Positions 25,554 through 35,831 are shown, counted from the stretch's first letter. The stretch: 64,000 nucleotides of DNA from Bacillus_BU sp051233475 (GCF_051233475.1 NZ_JBKFGH010000020.1:62001-126000), one strand, 5' to 3'. Numbers and translations are program-made. Notes: generated by a model from the letters alone, not told the origin.

Positions 25554-25847
25554 ATGATTTTTTTTGCTTGTACAAAACATGATGAATCCGATCCTAAAAA
25601 TTACAATGGAATCGAAGTAACAACTTTAGGAGATCCGAATATCGTTGTCGCAACATTTAATTCCTATGACCCGCTATACGATTATCAAAATTTTATTAGC
25701 TGGACGGAAAGTATAGGAGATGATAATGTCGGTTTTTGTGATAGTCTTAAAGCATTTGCGAAAAGCTATAAAAATGTCTCAGAGCATGATTCTGCTTTAA
25801 TGCTGTCCATGGTTTATGGTGATCACCAAGATTGTGAAGATCAATAA
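25554..25847 (+). CDS. Small acidic protein, unknown function
   Basis: A 97-residue acidic protein starting MIFFACTKHDESDPKNYNGI and ending DHQDCEDQ. GGGGTGAGG is a suitable ribosome site. No family is recognised. It is 21 bp before the larger acidic protein gene, so the two probably form one operon. There is no membrane segment; the conserved-looking centre alternates beta-like and charged stretches. Confidence 0.6.
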   Translation: MIFFACTKHDESDPKNYNGIEVTTLGDPNIVVATFNSYDPLYDYQNFISWTESIGDDNVGFCDSLKAFAKSYKNVSEHDSALMLSMVYGDHQDCEDQ

Positions 25848-25868
25848 AAAATTTAAAAAAAGGATGCG

Positions 25869-26552
25869 GTGAATATGTCATTAGAATGGTTTGATCGAGT
25901 ATGTGGTGAACTTGAGGATCATCTTGAATCGATTTGTGCAAAATACGATCAAGTGGGTCATATGACCATTGAACGTGGAGCAAAGTATCCGAGAATTGAA
26001 TTTTTTGTTGAGACCGAGGATGATGAACGGGTATATTTTTGCACGATATCCTATGATCCGGCACACGAGGATTTCTTTTATGAATCATTTGACGCTGACT
26101 TAGGGCAGACCTCGAGGGTGGTTTTATTTGATATCGAGGATATTGTTGATGCGGTTCATGAGAGCTTACATGACTTTATCAATGATGACGATGAAATAGA
26201 TGAAGATGTACTAGTCGCTGTTGAAGATGATGATTTTGATGAGGAAGAATACCATATGGCCGAAGCCGATGAACCTAGAGATATTTTTGAAGAAATTGAT
26301 GTGGAATGGGAAACCCCTGAAGTGACAGCATACATGGAAGAGGATGATGTTGAGGTTACATACCAATTTGGAATTGTAACTGAAACAGGAGATGGAGTAC
26401 TCCGAAGAGTAAACCGTATTTGGACAGACGATGATGAAATGATTAGGGATGAGTCAAATTTTATCTTTAGCAAAGAGGAAGCTAGTACGATCATCGCTAT
26501 GATTGCATCCCATATGGATAAAATGAGCAATTTCGAAACTGATTTCTCTTAA
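25869..26552 (+). CDS. Highly acidic protein, unknown function
   Basis: A 227-residue protein with an exceptional acid content: the middle (about residues 98-160) is dominated by Asp and Glu, for example DDDEIDEDV and EDDDFDEEEY. The N-terminal 95 and C-terminal 60 residues look like folded domains (SLEWFDRVCGELEDHLESIC; YQFGIVTETGDGVL). No signal peptide or membrane helix. GTG at 25869 and ATG at 25875 are both possible starts. Function not recognised; such acidic linkers bind cations or basic partners, which is only a suggestion. Confidence 0.65.
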   Translation: MNMSLEWFDRVCGELEDHLESICAKYDQVGHMTIERGAKYPRIEFFVETEDDERVYFCTISYDPAHEDFFYESFDADLGQTSRVVLFDIEDIVDAVHESLHDFINDDDEIDEDVLVAVEDDDFDEEEYHMAEADEPRDIFEEIDVEWETPEVTAYMEEDDVEVTYQFGIVTETGDGVLRRVNRIWTDDDEMIRDESNFIFSKEEASTIIAMIASHMDKMSNFETDFS

Positions 26553-26563
26553 GGAACAAATGG

Positions 26564-26599
26564 GCTTCTAACTAGATTTTTTAGTTAGAAGCTTTGTTT
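26564..26599 (+). terminator. Terminator after the acidic protein gene
   Basis: An 11-bp perfect stem GCTTCTAACTA/TAGTTAGAAGC with a T-rich loop and short T-rich tail. Confidence 0.75.
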
Positions 26600-26623
26600 G
26601 TTCAGCGCGATTGATCATATATG

Positions 26624-26802
26624 CGGACATACGTTCCGCTATTTTTCCAAAAAAGTGTTGTTTTGTTGGTTAAACGGACACCAGATTCCTTATTTGTTAA
26701 AATGAGAGGCTGATTTGCTTGTTTTTACTACATTAACGGATCGTGTGTCCGTTAAAATGTATTTAATAGGCAATATGGTCAAAATAAGGGCCTCTATGTC
26801 CG
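26624..26802. repeat. Four-part palindromic repeat, family R3, copy 1
   Basis: CGGACA boxes at 26624 and 26675 are followed by inverse TGTCCG boxes at 26746 and 26797. The spacings are 51, 71 and 51 bp. Inner arms include CGGACACCAGATTCCTTATTTG and its approximate inverse around CAAAATAAGG...TGTCCG. The same layout with identical spacings recurs at 61162-61340. No coding frame. It is placed between the terminators of two convergent genes. Confidence 0.85.
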
Positions 26803-26840
26803 CCAAATACCCTAACTTCGTTCAACTAAGGATCTATAAT

Positions 26841-26880
26841 AAAGAAAACTCGCCAGCAAAATTGGCGAGTTTTCCCTTTG
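26841..26880 (-). terminator. Terminator near the end of the cardiolipin synthase gene
   Basis: An 11-bp perfect stem AAAACTCGCCA/TGGCGAGTTTT with a 7-nt loop. It precedes the convergent gap and has T-rich sequence on both strands. Confidence 0.78.
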
Positions 26881-26922
26881 TTAAGACCAAGCCCAAATTA
26901 CTCTTGACCAGTTACACAGTAA

Positions 26923-28368
26923 TTATAGAATTGGCGACAAAAGGCGTGAAATGGATTCTTTTGTTTGAATCATGATCGAGCGTTTTTGGTATTTTTCCGG
27001 CGTTAATTCGGAGGAATGTTGAATATCTTCCGCGAATATCTTGACTAATTTCTGGGCTGTTTCTGAGTGATACAAAAAGGCGTTAACCTCAAAATTCAAT
27101 CGGAAACTACGAACATCAATATTTGCTGTTCCGACTGAGGCAATTTGACCATCGACAACTATCATTTTGGCATGGAGGAACCCGTTTTCATAAGTGAAAA
27201 TCTTTACGCCGGCTCTTAATAATTGCCCTGCATTAGAGTAGGTTGCCCAATAAACAAATGGGTGGTCAGGCTTATTCGGAATCATGATTTGCACATCAAC
27301 ACCCGAAAAGGCTGCTATTTTAAGCGCATCCAATAAACTTTCATCAGGGATAAGATAGGGCGTTTGAATATAGACATATTTTTTGGCGGATAAAATCATT
27401 TTTATATAGCCGTGTTTAATCTGTTCCCATTCTGAATCCGGCCCGCTCGAAACGATTTGAATCCCAATTTCCCCTTGTTTTGCTAAGGTTGGGTAGTAAT
27501 AATCTTTAAAGGAGATTTTGACTTTTGAGGCTTGGTTCCAGTCAAGCATGAATCTCGATTGGAGATTGTTCACCGCTTCTCCCTCTATCCTCAGGTGAGT
27601 ATCCCGCCAATAGCCGAATTTTGGATTTAACCCTAAATACTCATTGCCGATATTGAAACCACCAATATAGCCAATTTTGCTGTCAATAATGGCCATCTTA
27701 CGATGATTTCGGTAATTCACCCGCAGGTTGATTAACGGAATTTTTCCTGGAAAGAACGATTCAATCTTACCGCCTGCCTGCTCAATTTGTTTTTTAAAGC
27801 GCCTCGATAAATATCTCGAACCGCTGTCATCATATAGCACCCTGACCTCTACGCCTTGCCTTGCTTTCGCTGCAAGAGCATCAGAGATTTTTCTGCCTAA
27901 GTCATCATCACGGATTATATAGTAGATTAAATGGATATGTTCTGTTGCACTATAAATGTCGCTTAACAATGCATCAAATTTTTCGTGCCCATCTGTAAAA
28001 ATTCGCAGACCGTTATTTTCGGTAAACAATGCCTCATTGTTATTTAAATGTAAGTAAATAAGGTCCTTGTATTCATGAATGACCGGCTGCCGAAATTCGG
28101 AACGGTTTTCCTCAATTAACTTCATCTGAGCAAATACCGCTCTTTGTAAATATGTATGTTCATGTTTATCCCATTTAAAGATTCTTCTTCTGCTTAAATT
28201 TTGACCGAAAATGATATATAAAATAAATCCTAACACAGGGATAAAAAATAATACCATTAACCACGCCCATGTTGCACTAACATTTCGCCGTTCTAGGAAT
28301 ACTACGATACCGGCTAACAACAAATTCAATACCATAAAAATCCCTAATAGTACGGTCGTTATTTGCAT
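26923..28368 (-). CDS. cls: Cardiolipin synthase (phospholipase D family)
   Basis: Membrane enzyme of 481 residues that joins two phosphatidylglycerols into cardiolipin and glycerol. Two N-terminal transmembrane helices (about residues 3-24 and 32-52) anchor it. The two catalytic HKD motifs are HRKMAIIDSKIGYIGG (about residue 220) and HAKMIVVDGQIASVGT (about residue 395). Length and order match Bacillus ClsA/YwnE. The start at 28368 has GAGGAG six bases before it; a frame extending seven codons upstream is less likely. Single gene, divergent from the AddB-like gene. Confidence 0.9.
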   Translation of the reverse strand: MQITTVLLGIFMVLNLLLAGIVVFLERRNVSATWAWLMVLFFIPVLGFILYIIFGQNLSRRRIFKWDKHEHTYLQRAVFAQMKLIEENRSEFRQPVIHEYKDLIYLHLNNNEALFTENNGLRIFTDGHEKFDALLSDIYSATEHIHLIYYIIRDDDLGRKISDALAAKARQGVEVRVLYDDSGSRYLSRRFKKQIEQAGGKIESFFPGKIPLINLRVNYRNHRKMAIIDSKIGYIGGFNIGNEYLGLNPKFGYWRDTHLRIEGEAVNNLQSRFMLDWNQASKVKISFKDYYYPTLAKQGEIGIQIVSSGPDSEWEQIKHGYIKMILSAKKYVYIQTPYLIPDESLLDALKIAAFSGVDVQIMIPNKPDHPFVYWATYSNAGQLLRAGVKIFTYENGFLHAKMIVVDGQIASVGTANIDVRSFRLNFEVNAFLYHSETAQKLVKIFAEDIQHSSELTPEKYQKRSIMIQTKESISRLLSPIL

Positions 28369-28491
28369 TATATTCTCCTCTCTTGTCATTCTTTATTATA
28401 GTAGAACATATATAGGATGAAGTTTCAATAATTGCTGTGATTTGGAGGAAATGGGATAATAAGGACAGGTTATGAGGAGGGATGAAATTTA

Positions 28492-31485
28492 ATGAAGTCA
28501 CTGCTGTCAAAACTGCACACTATTTGTAACTTATATCCACTTAAGAGAAAAACGATCATTGTTGAATCGCACGCAATCGGAGAAGAGCTAATTGAGGCTA
28601 TTTCCAATCATGGGCAATTTGCCATCAATCTTTCCTATAAGACTACACGAGACCTTGCATTGGAATATTTTGAGTTGCATTCAACGACACCTGGCAATTT
28701 TTTAGAACATACAGTTGGAACCCATCTTACATACCAGTTTCTTAAGAAATTAAGGGACAATGTTCAATTTCGCTATTTTTCCAAATTAGAAATAACACCT
28801 TCATTTAGTCATGCAATTTATCAAACCATCCAAACCCTTCGTTTAGCCAATTTTACTTCGAAATCCTTAAAAGCTGAGCTGTTTCTTTCACCTGAAAAAG
28901 GAGAAGATATAGTTTTACTTATGACAGAATTTGAACATCTATTACAAAGCCTCCATTTCATGGACGATGCTGAACTTTACCGTAAAGTGATGTCTTTTGA
29001 ACCGCCACAAGCCGATGACATTTTCATTTTACAATCCAATTTACCATTGACCCAACTTGAAGAACAATTTCTTACCAAGCTGCTCAACGAAAATGTTTAT
29101 AAGCTTCCTCTAGAACATGTGTATGGGATTGATATTCCTGAGCGGACAAGCCTGCGGTCTATTGCCTGGGAAGGAACATCTCCATTCAGTTATCTCTATC
29201 AACCGGGGGCGAGTAAAGAAAAGGCCAATCTCGCTATTTTTATAGCCAAAACAGAAGACATTGAAGTGAAGCGAATAGTTAAGGTTCTGATTGACAGCAA
29301 TACAAAATTAGACGAAGCAGCTGTATATTATACGAATCCGGAGCCATACGTAACCTTGTTTTACCACTTATCCGAAAGTATGAGTCTTCCGATTACCTTT
29401 GGGGAAGGAATTCCTGTTTCCTTCAGCCGCCCGGGCAGGCTCGTGGCCTTGTTAAAGGAGTGGATTCAATCCAACTATAGTTTGCCCGTATTTTTGACAA
29501 TGTTAAATGAAAATATCATTGAACTTGAAGATGGTGCACCATCTAAAGTAAAGATAATGAAATATCTTCGTGATTGTCAGATTGGCTGGGGGAAAGACCG
29601 TTACGTGTCTAGGCTGCAAGCGGAGATGAATCGCCTAAATGAAAAAATGGACCAGCAAGACAGCTCCTCCAATATTGAACGATACGAAACAAGAATCAGA
29701 GAATTAAGCTGGCTCATGCAAATGTTTAAAAAAATGTTTAAGCATTTACCAGCGGTCGAACCAACCATCAACTTCAAGTCTTTGTTATCAGGAATAGAGT
29801 ATTTTCTTTCCAAAATTGCGCGTGCGACATCGATTACCGATCAGTCAGCAAAAATCGATCTTATAGAAGAAATCCAAAAAATCATTCCGTATTCAAATCA
29901 AGATATGAAAAACTATGATGCATTCGAGAAGCTGATGGACCTGCTGATGTCCGTGAAAATCAATCGGTCGCGGCCGAAGCCAGGCCATTTACATGTAACT
30001 TCGTTCAAACAAGGGATATACCAAAATCGTTCCAAGCTTTTTATCGTCGGATTGGACAACCGAAGATTTCCAGGTGATTCAAGTGAGAATCCGTTACTGC
30101 TTGATGCAGAAAGAATGAAATTAGGGAGCGGTCTTCCATTAATGAGGGAAAAAGGAAAGGAAACCATTTATACGATGCTCCAGGTTTTTGCTCAGGCCGA
30201 GGGCGAAATTACCGCTAGCTTTTCAAATTTTGATATCTGTGAGAACCGAACCGTAAGTCCTGCCCACCTTTTTCTGCAATGCTATCGAATGGTAATCAAC
30301 AATCATAATGCAGATTATCAGGATTTATCCGCGGTTTCTGTGTGTACTTCTGCACCTGTCATCGAACCACTGGATTTTTGGAGCAAAGAACTTAATACAG
30401 AGCAATCCCGCCATGTGGGTGAAGACATTCTGAACCAGTTTCCTAACATTAGGAGGGGAAGAAAGGCAGAAGAAGCAAGGAATACTGATTTATTTACTGA
30501 ATTTGATGGACGAGTAAATATTAATCCGGAAAGCTATGACCCGAGAATAAATTTAGAAAAAAAGATGACTGCAGGGAAGCTAGAAACATTGGCAACATGT
30601 CCGTATTCTTATTTTCTGCAAGAAATATTAGGGGTTCGTCCAGTGGAGGAAGTCCATTTCGATCCTTATCGATGGTTAGATCCGCCAACGAGGGGAAGTT
30701 TAATTCACGAAATCTTTGAAACGTTTTATAAAAAAGTAACCGAGAATGCCGAGACACCTTTTTTCAACACACATAAAGCTGCCATTATTGAAATAGCAAA
30801 CGACTTAATTCAGAGACAAACAGCCGTAACACCTCCGCCAAGCCAACGTGTATTTGAGAAGGAAACGGAAGACATTTATAACTGTTGTATGATCTTTTTA
30901 AAAGAAGAGGAAGAACATTGTAAACATCATTCACCAAAATATTTTGAGTATTCATTTGGGATCGGCTCCATCGAACCTGCGAAAATACAGCTTCCTTCCG
31001 GGGAGGTAATGAGTCTTGCGGGGAAAATAGACCGAGTGGACGAAACGAATATTGGTAAATATCATATTATCGATTATAAAACGGGAAGCACCTATGGTTA
31101 TGGAATGAATAAGCCATTTAAAGGAGGCCGGCAGCTCCAGCATTTTGTTTATGCACTAGCCATAGAACAACACTTAAAATTAGCTGACGGTGCAGTCGAA
31201 GAAAGCAGTTATTATTTTCCAACAACGAAGGGATATGGACAACGCTTTTCTAGAAAACAAGATCATCGATTACGAGAGAATGGATTGGATTTGTTAGAGA
31301 AGCTCATCAATGTAATTCGCTCCGGTCAATTTCCAATGACAGATGATGCAAATGATTGTACTTACTGCAAGTTTCAGGCTGCCTGCCGCAGAAGCTTCTA
31401 TGATCCTAGCATTCTAGAGGCAAAACGGATGGATCAATCGGTTAATGGACTCAACAATTTCAGGGGGGTTCGAGCATATGAATAA
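28492..31485 (+). CDS. AddB-like PD-(D/E)XK nuclease, non-canonical
   Basis: A 997-residue protein, first of a two-gene unit with an AddA-like helicase. The C-terminal nuclease has D847 (GKIDRVD), D861 with K863 (DYKTG) and four cysteines arranged as in the AddB Fe-S nuclease: C703, then C956, C959 and C965 (DCTYCKFQAAC). The N-terminal part is related to the inactive helicase of AddB, but no Walker A glycine-rich loop is present and the protein is shorter than standard Bacillus AddB (about 1,160 residues). It overlaps the next gene by 8 bp. A GAGGAGGGATG site precedes the ATG. Confidence 0.75.
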   Translation: MKSLLSKLHTICNLYPLKRKTIIVESHAIGEELIEAISNHGQFAINLSYKTTRDLALEYFELHSTTPGNFLEHTVGTHLTYQFLKKLRDNVQFRYFSKLEITPSFSHAIYQTIQTLRLANFTSKSLKAELFLSPEKGEDIVLLMTEFEHLLQSLHFMDDAELYRKVMSFEPPQADDIFILQSNLPLTQLEEQFLTKLLNENVYKLPLEHVYGIDIPERTSLRSIAWEGTSPFSYLYQPGASKEKANLAIFIAKTEDIEVKRIVKVLIDSNTKLDEAAVYYTNPEPYVTLFYHLSESMSLPITFGEGIPVSFSRPGRLVALLKEWIQSNYSLPVFLTMLNENIIELEDGAPSKVKIMKYLRDCQIGWGKDRYVSRLQAEMNRLNEKMDQQDSSSNIERYETRIRELSWLMQMFKKMFKHLPAVEPTINFKSLLSGIEYFLSKIARATSITDQSAKIDLIEEIQKIIPYSNQDMKNYDAFEKLMDLLMSVKINRSRPKPGHLHVTSFKQGIYQNRSKLFIVGLDNRRFPGDSSENPLLLDAERMKLGSGLPLMREKGKETIYTMLQVFAQAEGEITASFSNFDICENRTVSPAHLFLQCYRMVINNHNADYQDLSAVSVCTSAPVIEPLDFWSKELNTEQSRHVGEDILNQFPNIRRGRKAEEARNTDLFTEFDGRVNINPESYDPRINLEKKMTAGKLETLATCPYSYFLQEILGVRPVEEVHFDPYRWLDPPTRGSLIHEIFETFYKKVTENAETPFFNTHKAAIIEIANDLIQRQTAVTPPPSQRVFEKETEDIYNCCMIFLKEEEEHCKHHSPKYFEYSFGIGSIEPAKIQLPSGEVMSLAGKIDRVDETNIGKYHIIDYKTGSTYGYGMNKPFKGGRQLQHFVYALAIEQHLKLADGAVEESSYYFPTTKGYGQRFSRKQDHRLRENGLDLLEKLINVIRSGQFPMTDDANDCTYCKFQAACRRSFYDPSILEAKRMDQSVNGLNNFRGVRAYE

Positions 31486-34400
31486 CCAAATCATTGACCA
31501 ATCTGCCCGTGATAAAATTACATTTGATCTTCAAACGAATTTTTTGGTTGAAGCGGGTGCGGGGTCGGGAAAAACAAAAAGCCTTGTAGACCGAATGGTG
31601 AATCTTATTTATACCGGATCATGTGAAATCAATGAAATTGTGGCCATCACCTTTACAAGAAAAGCGGCTGATGAATTAAAGATTCGCTTTCAAAGCATGT
31701 TAGAAAAAACATGGAAAGAGGAGCAAAAAGATAAGGAAAAGCATCGTTTAGAAGTGGCACTCCAAAATATCGAAAGTTGCTTCTTGGGAACAGTTCATGC
31801 ATTTTGTGCGAAATTGTTGCGGGAACGTCCGATTGAGGCCGGTTTGGATCTCAATTTCTCTGAGCTTGAGGAAGGCGATGATGTAGAGCTTCTAGAAGAG
31901 GCGTGGCAAGTTTATCTATATAAACTTCAACAGGAAAATTCAGGGGAATTACAGAAAATCTATGAATTGGGAATGACAGTTGATCAATTGTTTCATTGTT
32001 TAAAAGAAATGAAGGAATATCCTGATGTGTTATGGGTAACAACCAAAATGGAGAAACCTGATTTAAGCGCTCCTTTTAAGTCATTTATTAAATTAGTCAA
32101 GGAGGCGCAAAATTCAATCCCTGAGCAGGAACCAGATAAAGGCTATGACTCTCTTCAAAAAACAATTGTAATCGCCTGTAAAAAAGAGCGCCATATCGAT
32201 CCAAAAAAAGATCGGGATTTGATCGAGTTTTATGAGTTGTTTAACAAGAACTTAAAACCAACCTTGAATCGTTGGAAAACGAAAGAGGATGCAAAATATT
32301 ATGCGGAGCGGATTTCTTCGGAATTTGAACAGTTCATTAAGCCTTTAATAAAGCAATGGAAGGAGAATTGTCATCCTATTATTGTTGCTTTTTTACAGGG
32401 GGCTCTTGCCGAATATGAAAAACTTAAATCCGAACGATCCCTTTTAAACTTTCAGGATCTGTTATTAAATGCAGCTCATTTACTTAAAGAAAATCCACCT
32501 GTACGAAAGTATTTTCAGGAAAAATACAAAGTTTTACTGATTGATGAATTTCAGGACACTGATCCAATCCAGGCTGAGCTGATGTTTTTTTTAGTAAGTG
32601 AAAATATTCATGAAAAAAACTGGATTAGCTGTCGCCCCAAACCGGGCTCTTTGTTCATTGTTGGTGACCCGAAGCAAGCAATCTACCGATTCCGCAGGGC
32701 CGATATTGACACGTATAATCGCGTGAAACAGTTAATGGAGGAACACGGCGGTGAAGTATTACAGCTAACAATGAATTTTAGAACGCTCGATTGTGTTACG
32801 ACCAAATTAAATAGTATTTTTGCAAACTACTTGCCTCAGCAAGAAACTCTTTATCAAGCAGCTTACCGTCCATTAAACTCGTTTCATTTAGACGATGGAA
32901 AAGGTTTTACCGGAATGAACAGATTGACTGTTCCGTCGGATTATACACTGAAACAAGACATCATGACGAAGGATGCAGAAAATATCGCTGCTGCGATTCT
33001 TAATCTGATGGAAAGAGGCTACTCTCCTAAGGATTTCATGGTGTTAACGCGATATACAGAGGGGATTGCCTTTTATGCCAATATTATTGAACAAGCCGGG
33101 GTTCCAGTCAGTATAAGCGGAGAAATCGTCATCGGGGAAATAAAAGAGTTCCAAGAACTTGAGATGTTAATGCAAGTGTTCACCGATCCAGCAGATGAGG
33201 TAAGTCTAATTGGAGCTATGCGAGGAATGTTCTTTGGAATCAGTGATGAGGAACTGTATCGGTTGAAAATGGCTGGTGGCAGCTTTTCGATTTATAGCGA
33301 GCTACCGTCATCATTGGATACCGAGCTAAAAGAACGGTTCGACGAGACGTTTGCTAAACTAAGATTATATCAAAAATGGATTCGGACCTTGGCCCCGACT
33401 GTGGCAATTGAAAAGGTAATAGAAGATATCGGCCTTCCTGTTTTATTAATGAACAGCGGCCAAAGTAAGCGTGCGTACAAAAGTTTAATGCAAATTTTAG
33501 CAGCGCTTCGCAAACAAGAAGCGAACGGAAACACGACCTTCAAACAAGTCACAACTTTATTAGTAGAAATGATAAATGAAAAAACAGTAGTCGCGAACCT
33601 TGAAGAGGATGCAGATGCAGTTCGAGTCATGAATGTTCATAAAGCAAAAGGGTTGGAGGCGCCAATCGTTTTCCTTGCTCACCCGGCAAAGCAGGTTAGC
33701 ACTGATTCATTTTTATCCAAGCACATAAAGCGTGAAGATTTTCTTTCTAAAGGCTACTTTTGCTTCCGAGTAAAAAATGGAAATGTTCAAAAAGACTTGG
33801 CACTGCCATTTAATTGGGAGGTATTCAAAGAAGAGGAGCTTTTATACTTAGCGGAAGAAGAACTCCGGATTTTATATGTTGCAGCAACAAGAGCAGAAAA
33901 GGCGTTAATCATTAGCTCAAGTGCAAAAAGTGATAAGAAAAATCCTTGGGAACCTCTTTTCATAATTGATGAAATAATCGAGTTGGAGATAACAAATGAG
34001 ACGCCAATTTTGTCTACCTATATGTCCGAGTCGATCCTCATCGAGGAATACAACCAAGCATCTTTAACAATGGAGAAACTCAAGAATTTGAATGAGAAAA
34101 GCTATGATCACTGGAATCCCACTAAAGAAAAGGATTTCTCCACTGTGTCCTTTATTGAACGAGAGGAAGGCGGTGGAAAGCAATTCGGTTCTTTCATTCA
34201 TGATGTTTTAGAAAAAGTGGTACAGGGAACTGTGAGTTTGGATGCTTATTTAAAAATAGCCATGGAAAAATACTCGATACAAACAGAGCGGACAGAAGAA
34301 ATAAAAGAGTGGGTTTCTCGTTTTATGATGACCTCTATTTGGGCAGAGCTTAAAATCGCAGAAGAAATTATTACCGAGGTACCCTTTACGTTTAAGGTAA

Positions 34401-34687
34401 AGAAAGAGCAGCCATTGTATTTAAGTGTGGCCAAATCTGAGCCGCATCAAGACCACCCTATCTTAGTTAAAGGTATCATTGATCTTATTTATAAACTAGA
34501 GGATGGCTGGGTGATTGTTGATTATAAAACGGATCGTCCAAAAAATCCTGAAGACATTCCTAAGCTAGCCAGCTTTTATCAAAGTCAGCTATCCTTTTAT
34601 AAAGATGCTTGGGAGGAATTAACAAAAGAAAAAGTAAGCAAAACAATCCTTTATTTTATCGCGGTTGATTCATTGTATATAGAATAG
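31478..34687 (+). CDS. AddA-like UvrD-family helicase-nuclease
   Basis: A 1,069-residue superfamily 1A helicase fused to a nuclease. Walker A is AGAGSGKT (about residues 25-32), motif Ia TFTRKAADELKIR, motif II LLIDEFQDTD (about residue 355), GDPKQAIYRFRRADI and motif VI LYVAATRAEKAL. The C-terminal nuclease has GIIDLIYK, DYKTD (D1015) and the QSQLSFYKDAW motif. Start ATG 31478 follows GGGGGG and overlaps the AddB-like gene, indicating coupling. Together they would unwind and degrade DNA ends like AddAB/RecBCD. Standard AddA is about 1,230 residues, so this looks like a distinct second system. Confidence 0.8.
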   Translation: MNNQIIDQSARDKITFDLQTNFLVEAGAGSGKTKSLVDRMVNLIYTGSCEINEIVAITFTRKAADELKIRFQSMLEKTWKEEQKDKEKHRLEVALQNIESCFLGTVHAFCAKLLRERPIEAGLDLNFSELEEGDDVELLEEAWQVYLYKLQQENSGELQKIYELGMTVDQLFHCLKEMKEYPDVLWVTTKMEKPDLSAPFKSFIKLVKEAQNSIPEQEPDKGYDSLQKTIVIACKKERHIDPKKDRDLIEFYELFNKNLKPTLNRWKTKEDAKYYAERISSEFEQFIKPLIKQWKENCHPIIVAFLQGALAEYEKLKSERSLLNFQDLLLNAAHLLKENPPVRKYFQEKYKVLLIDEFQDTDPIQAELMFFLVSENIHEKNWISCRPKPGSLFIVGDPKQAIYRFRRADIDTYNRVKQLMEEHGGEVLQLTMNFRTLDCVTTKLNSIFANYLPQQETLYQAAYRPLNSFHLDDGKGFTGMNRLTVPSDYTLKQDIMTKDAENIAAAILNLMERGYSPKDFMVLTRYTEGIAFYANIIEQAGVPVSISGEIVIGEIKEFQELEMLMQVFTDPADEVSLIGAMRGMFFGISDEELYRLKMAGGSFSIYSELPSSLDTELKERFDETFAKLRLYQKWIRTLAPTVAIEKVIEDIGLPVLLMNSGQSKRAYKSLMQILAALRKQEANGNTTFKQVTTLLVEMINEKTVVANLEEDADAVRVMNVHKAKGLEAPIVFLAHPAKQVSTDSFLSKHIKREDFLSKGYFCFRVKNGNVQKDLALPFNWEVFKEEELLYLAEEELRILYVAATRAEKALIISSSAKSDKKNPWEPLFIIDEIIELEITNETPILSTYMSESILIEEYNQASLTMEKLKNLNEKSYDHWNPTKEKDFSTVSFIEREEGGGKQFGSFIHDVLEKVVQGTVSLDAYLKIAMEKYSIQTERTEEIKEWVSRFMMTSIWAELKIAEEIITEVPFTFKVKKEQPLYLSVAKSEPHQDHPILVKGIIDLIYKLEDGWVIVDYKTDRPKNPEDIPKLASFYQSQLSFYKDAWEELTKEKVSKTILYFIAVDSLYIE

Positions 34688-34701
34688 GTTTTGTTTTAAT
34701 A

Positions 34702-34748
34702 AGGGTCTGACTCTCAAAAAATTATGGGAGCAGACCCTGTTTATTTTT
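34702..34748 (+). terminator. Terminator after the AddBA-like operon
   Basis: AGGGTCTG/CAGACCCT extended by CTC/GAG inside, followed by a T-rich tail. Confidence 0.75.
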
Positions 34749-34924
34749 CTCCAAAAACCGCAGAAAATTGTAGAATAGTAGGATGAATCAGCATGATGTA
34801 AGTTTAAGCCAGCAAATTTAAAATTAATAAAAGGAATTTCACTTTTCACATAGAATAATCGTACGATAGGAGAAGTTATCTGAATAGATTATTTAATGAG
34901 TAATAGGAATGGAGTAAAGGTCAT

Positions 34925-35785
34925 ATGGGAAACCAAAAATTAATCAAGTTTTCTGAACGGATCTTTTATTTATCGGCATCACATGAGACGGATCGCCCCA
35001 TTTTGGGAGCAATCATCGGGGACCAACATGTTTTAATGGTGGATGGAGGGAACTCGCCAAAGCATATAAACCTATTTTATAAAGAATTAGCCGACCATGG
35101 AATTCCAAAACCTTCTTTTGTTGTATTAACTCATTGGCATTGGGATCATATTTTTGGACTTTCACAGTTTAATATACCAATCATTGCCCACATAAAAACC
35201 GCTAACCACATGCTTCGATTGCAAGGGCTAAAGTGGGATGATGCTTCATTAAATGAACGTGTTCAAACAGGTAAAGAAACTTCCTTTTGTGCCGAAATGA
35301 TTAAAAAAGAGTTTAAAGACAAAAGGGATATTCAAATCTGCATGCCAAACATCCTATTCGAAGATAAGCTATTCATCGATTTAGGTAATCTTACGTGTCA
35401 AATTGAGCATGTAGGCGGGGACCATTCCGATGATTCTACGGTTATATATGTACAAGACGAACAATTTTTATTTTTAGGAGATTGTAATTCCTGCGATATT
35501 TACTCAGAGAAGCGGCAATATACAAAAGCGAATGTAGTACCCCTTTTAGAACGGTTAGAACGTTTTCAGGCTCAATGGTATCTGCATTCGCACTCAGAAC
35601 CGATTAACCGCACCGAGTTTCTCCAGGAAAATCGAGAGTGTCGTTCCATTTTAGAAAGCTTAAATAAACATGGTGAACATTTAGACTTAATTTGCAAAGA
35701 TGTTCAACCCATATTTGGCCGAAACTTAACGCAGGATGATCTTGAGTTCATTCAATATTTTATTAATGGAAAAAATTCGAATTAA
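34925..35785 (+). CDS. Metallo-beta-lactamase-fold hydrolase
   Basis: A 286-residue cytoplasmic hydrolase of the MBL superfamily. The binuclear metal site is visible as THWHWDHIFG (HxHxDH, about residues 73-78), with GGDHSDDSTVIY and FLFLGDC supplying the third histidine and bridging aspartate. The substrate is not recognisable. ATG start with GGAGTAAAGG nearby. The gene stands alone between terminators. Confidence 0.78.
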   Translation: MGNQKLIKFSERIFYLSASHETDRPILGAIIGDQHVLMVDGGNSPKHINLFYKELADHGIPKPSFVVLTHWHWDHIFGLSQFNIPIIAHIKTANHMLRLQGLKWDDASLNERVQTGKETSFCAEMIKKEFKDKRDIQICMPNILFEDKLFIDLGNLTCQIEHVGGDHSDDSTVIYVQDEQFLFLGDCNSCDIYSEKRQYTKANVVPLLERLERFQAQWYLHSHSEPINRTEFLQENRECRSILESLNKHGEHLDLICKDVQPIFGRNLTQDDLEFIQYFINGKNSN

Positions 35786-35831
35786 AAATCAAATGGTAAA
35801 CTCGAAAAAAATAGAAGGATAGGTAAAATTT

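Noticed and set aside
26156..26530. Minus-strand Ser-rich protein
   Set aside because: It is the antisense shadow of the Asp/Glu-rich coding sequence at 25869-26552.
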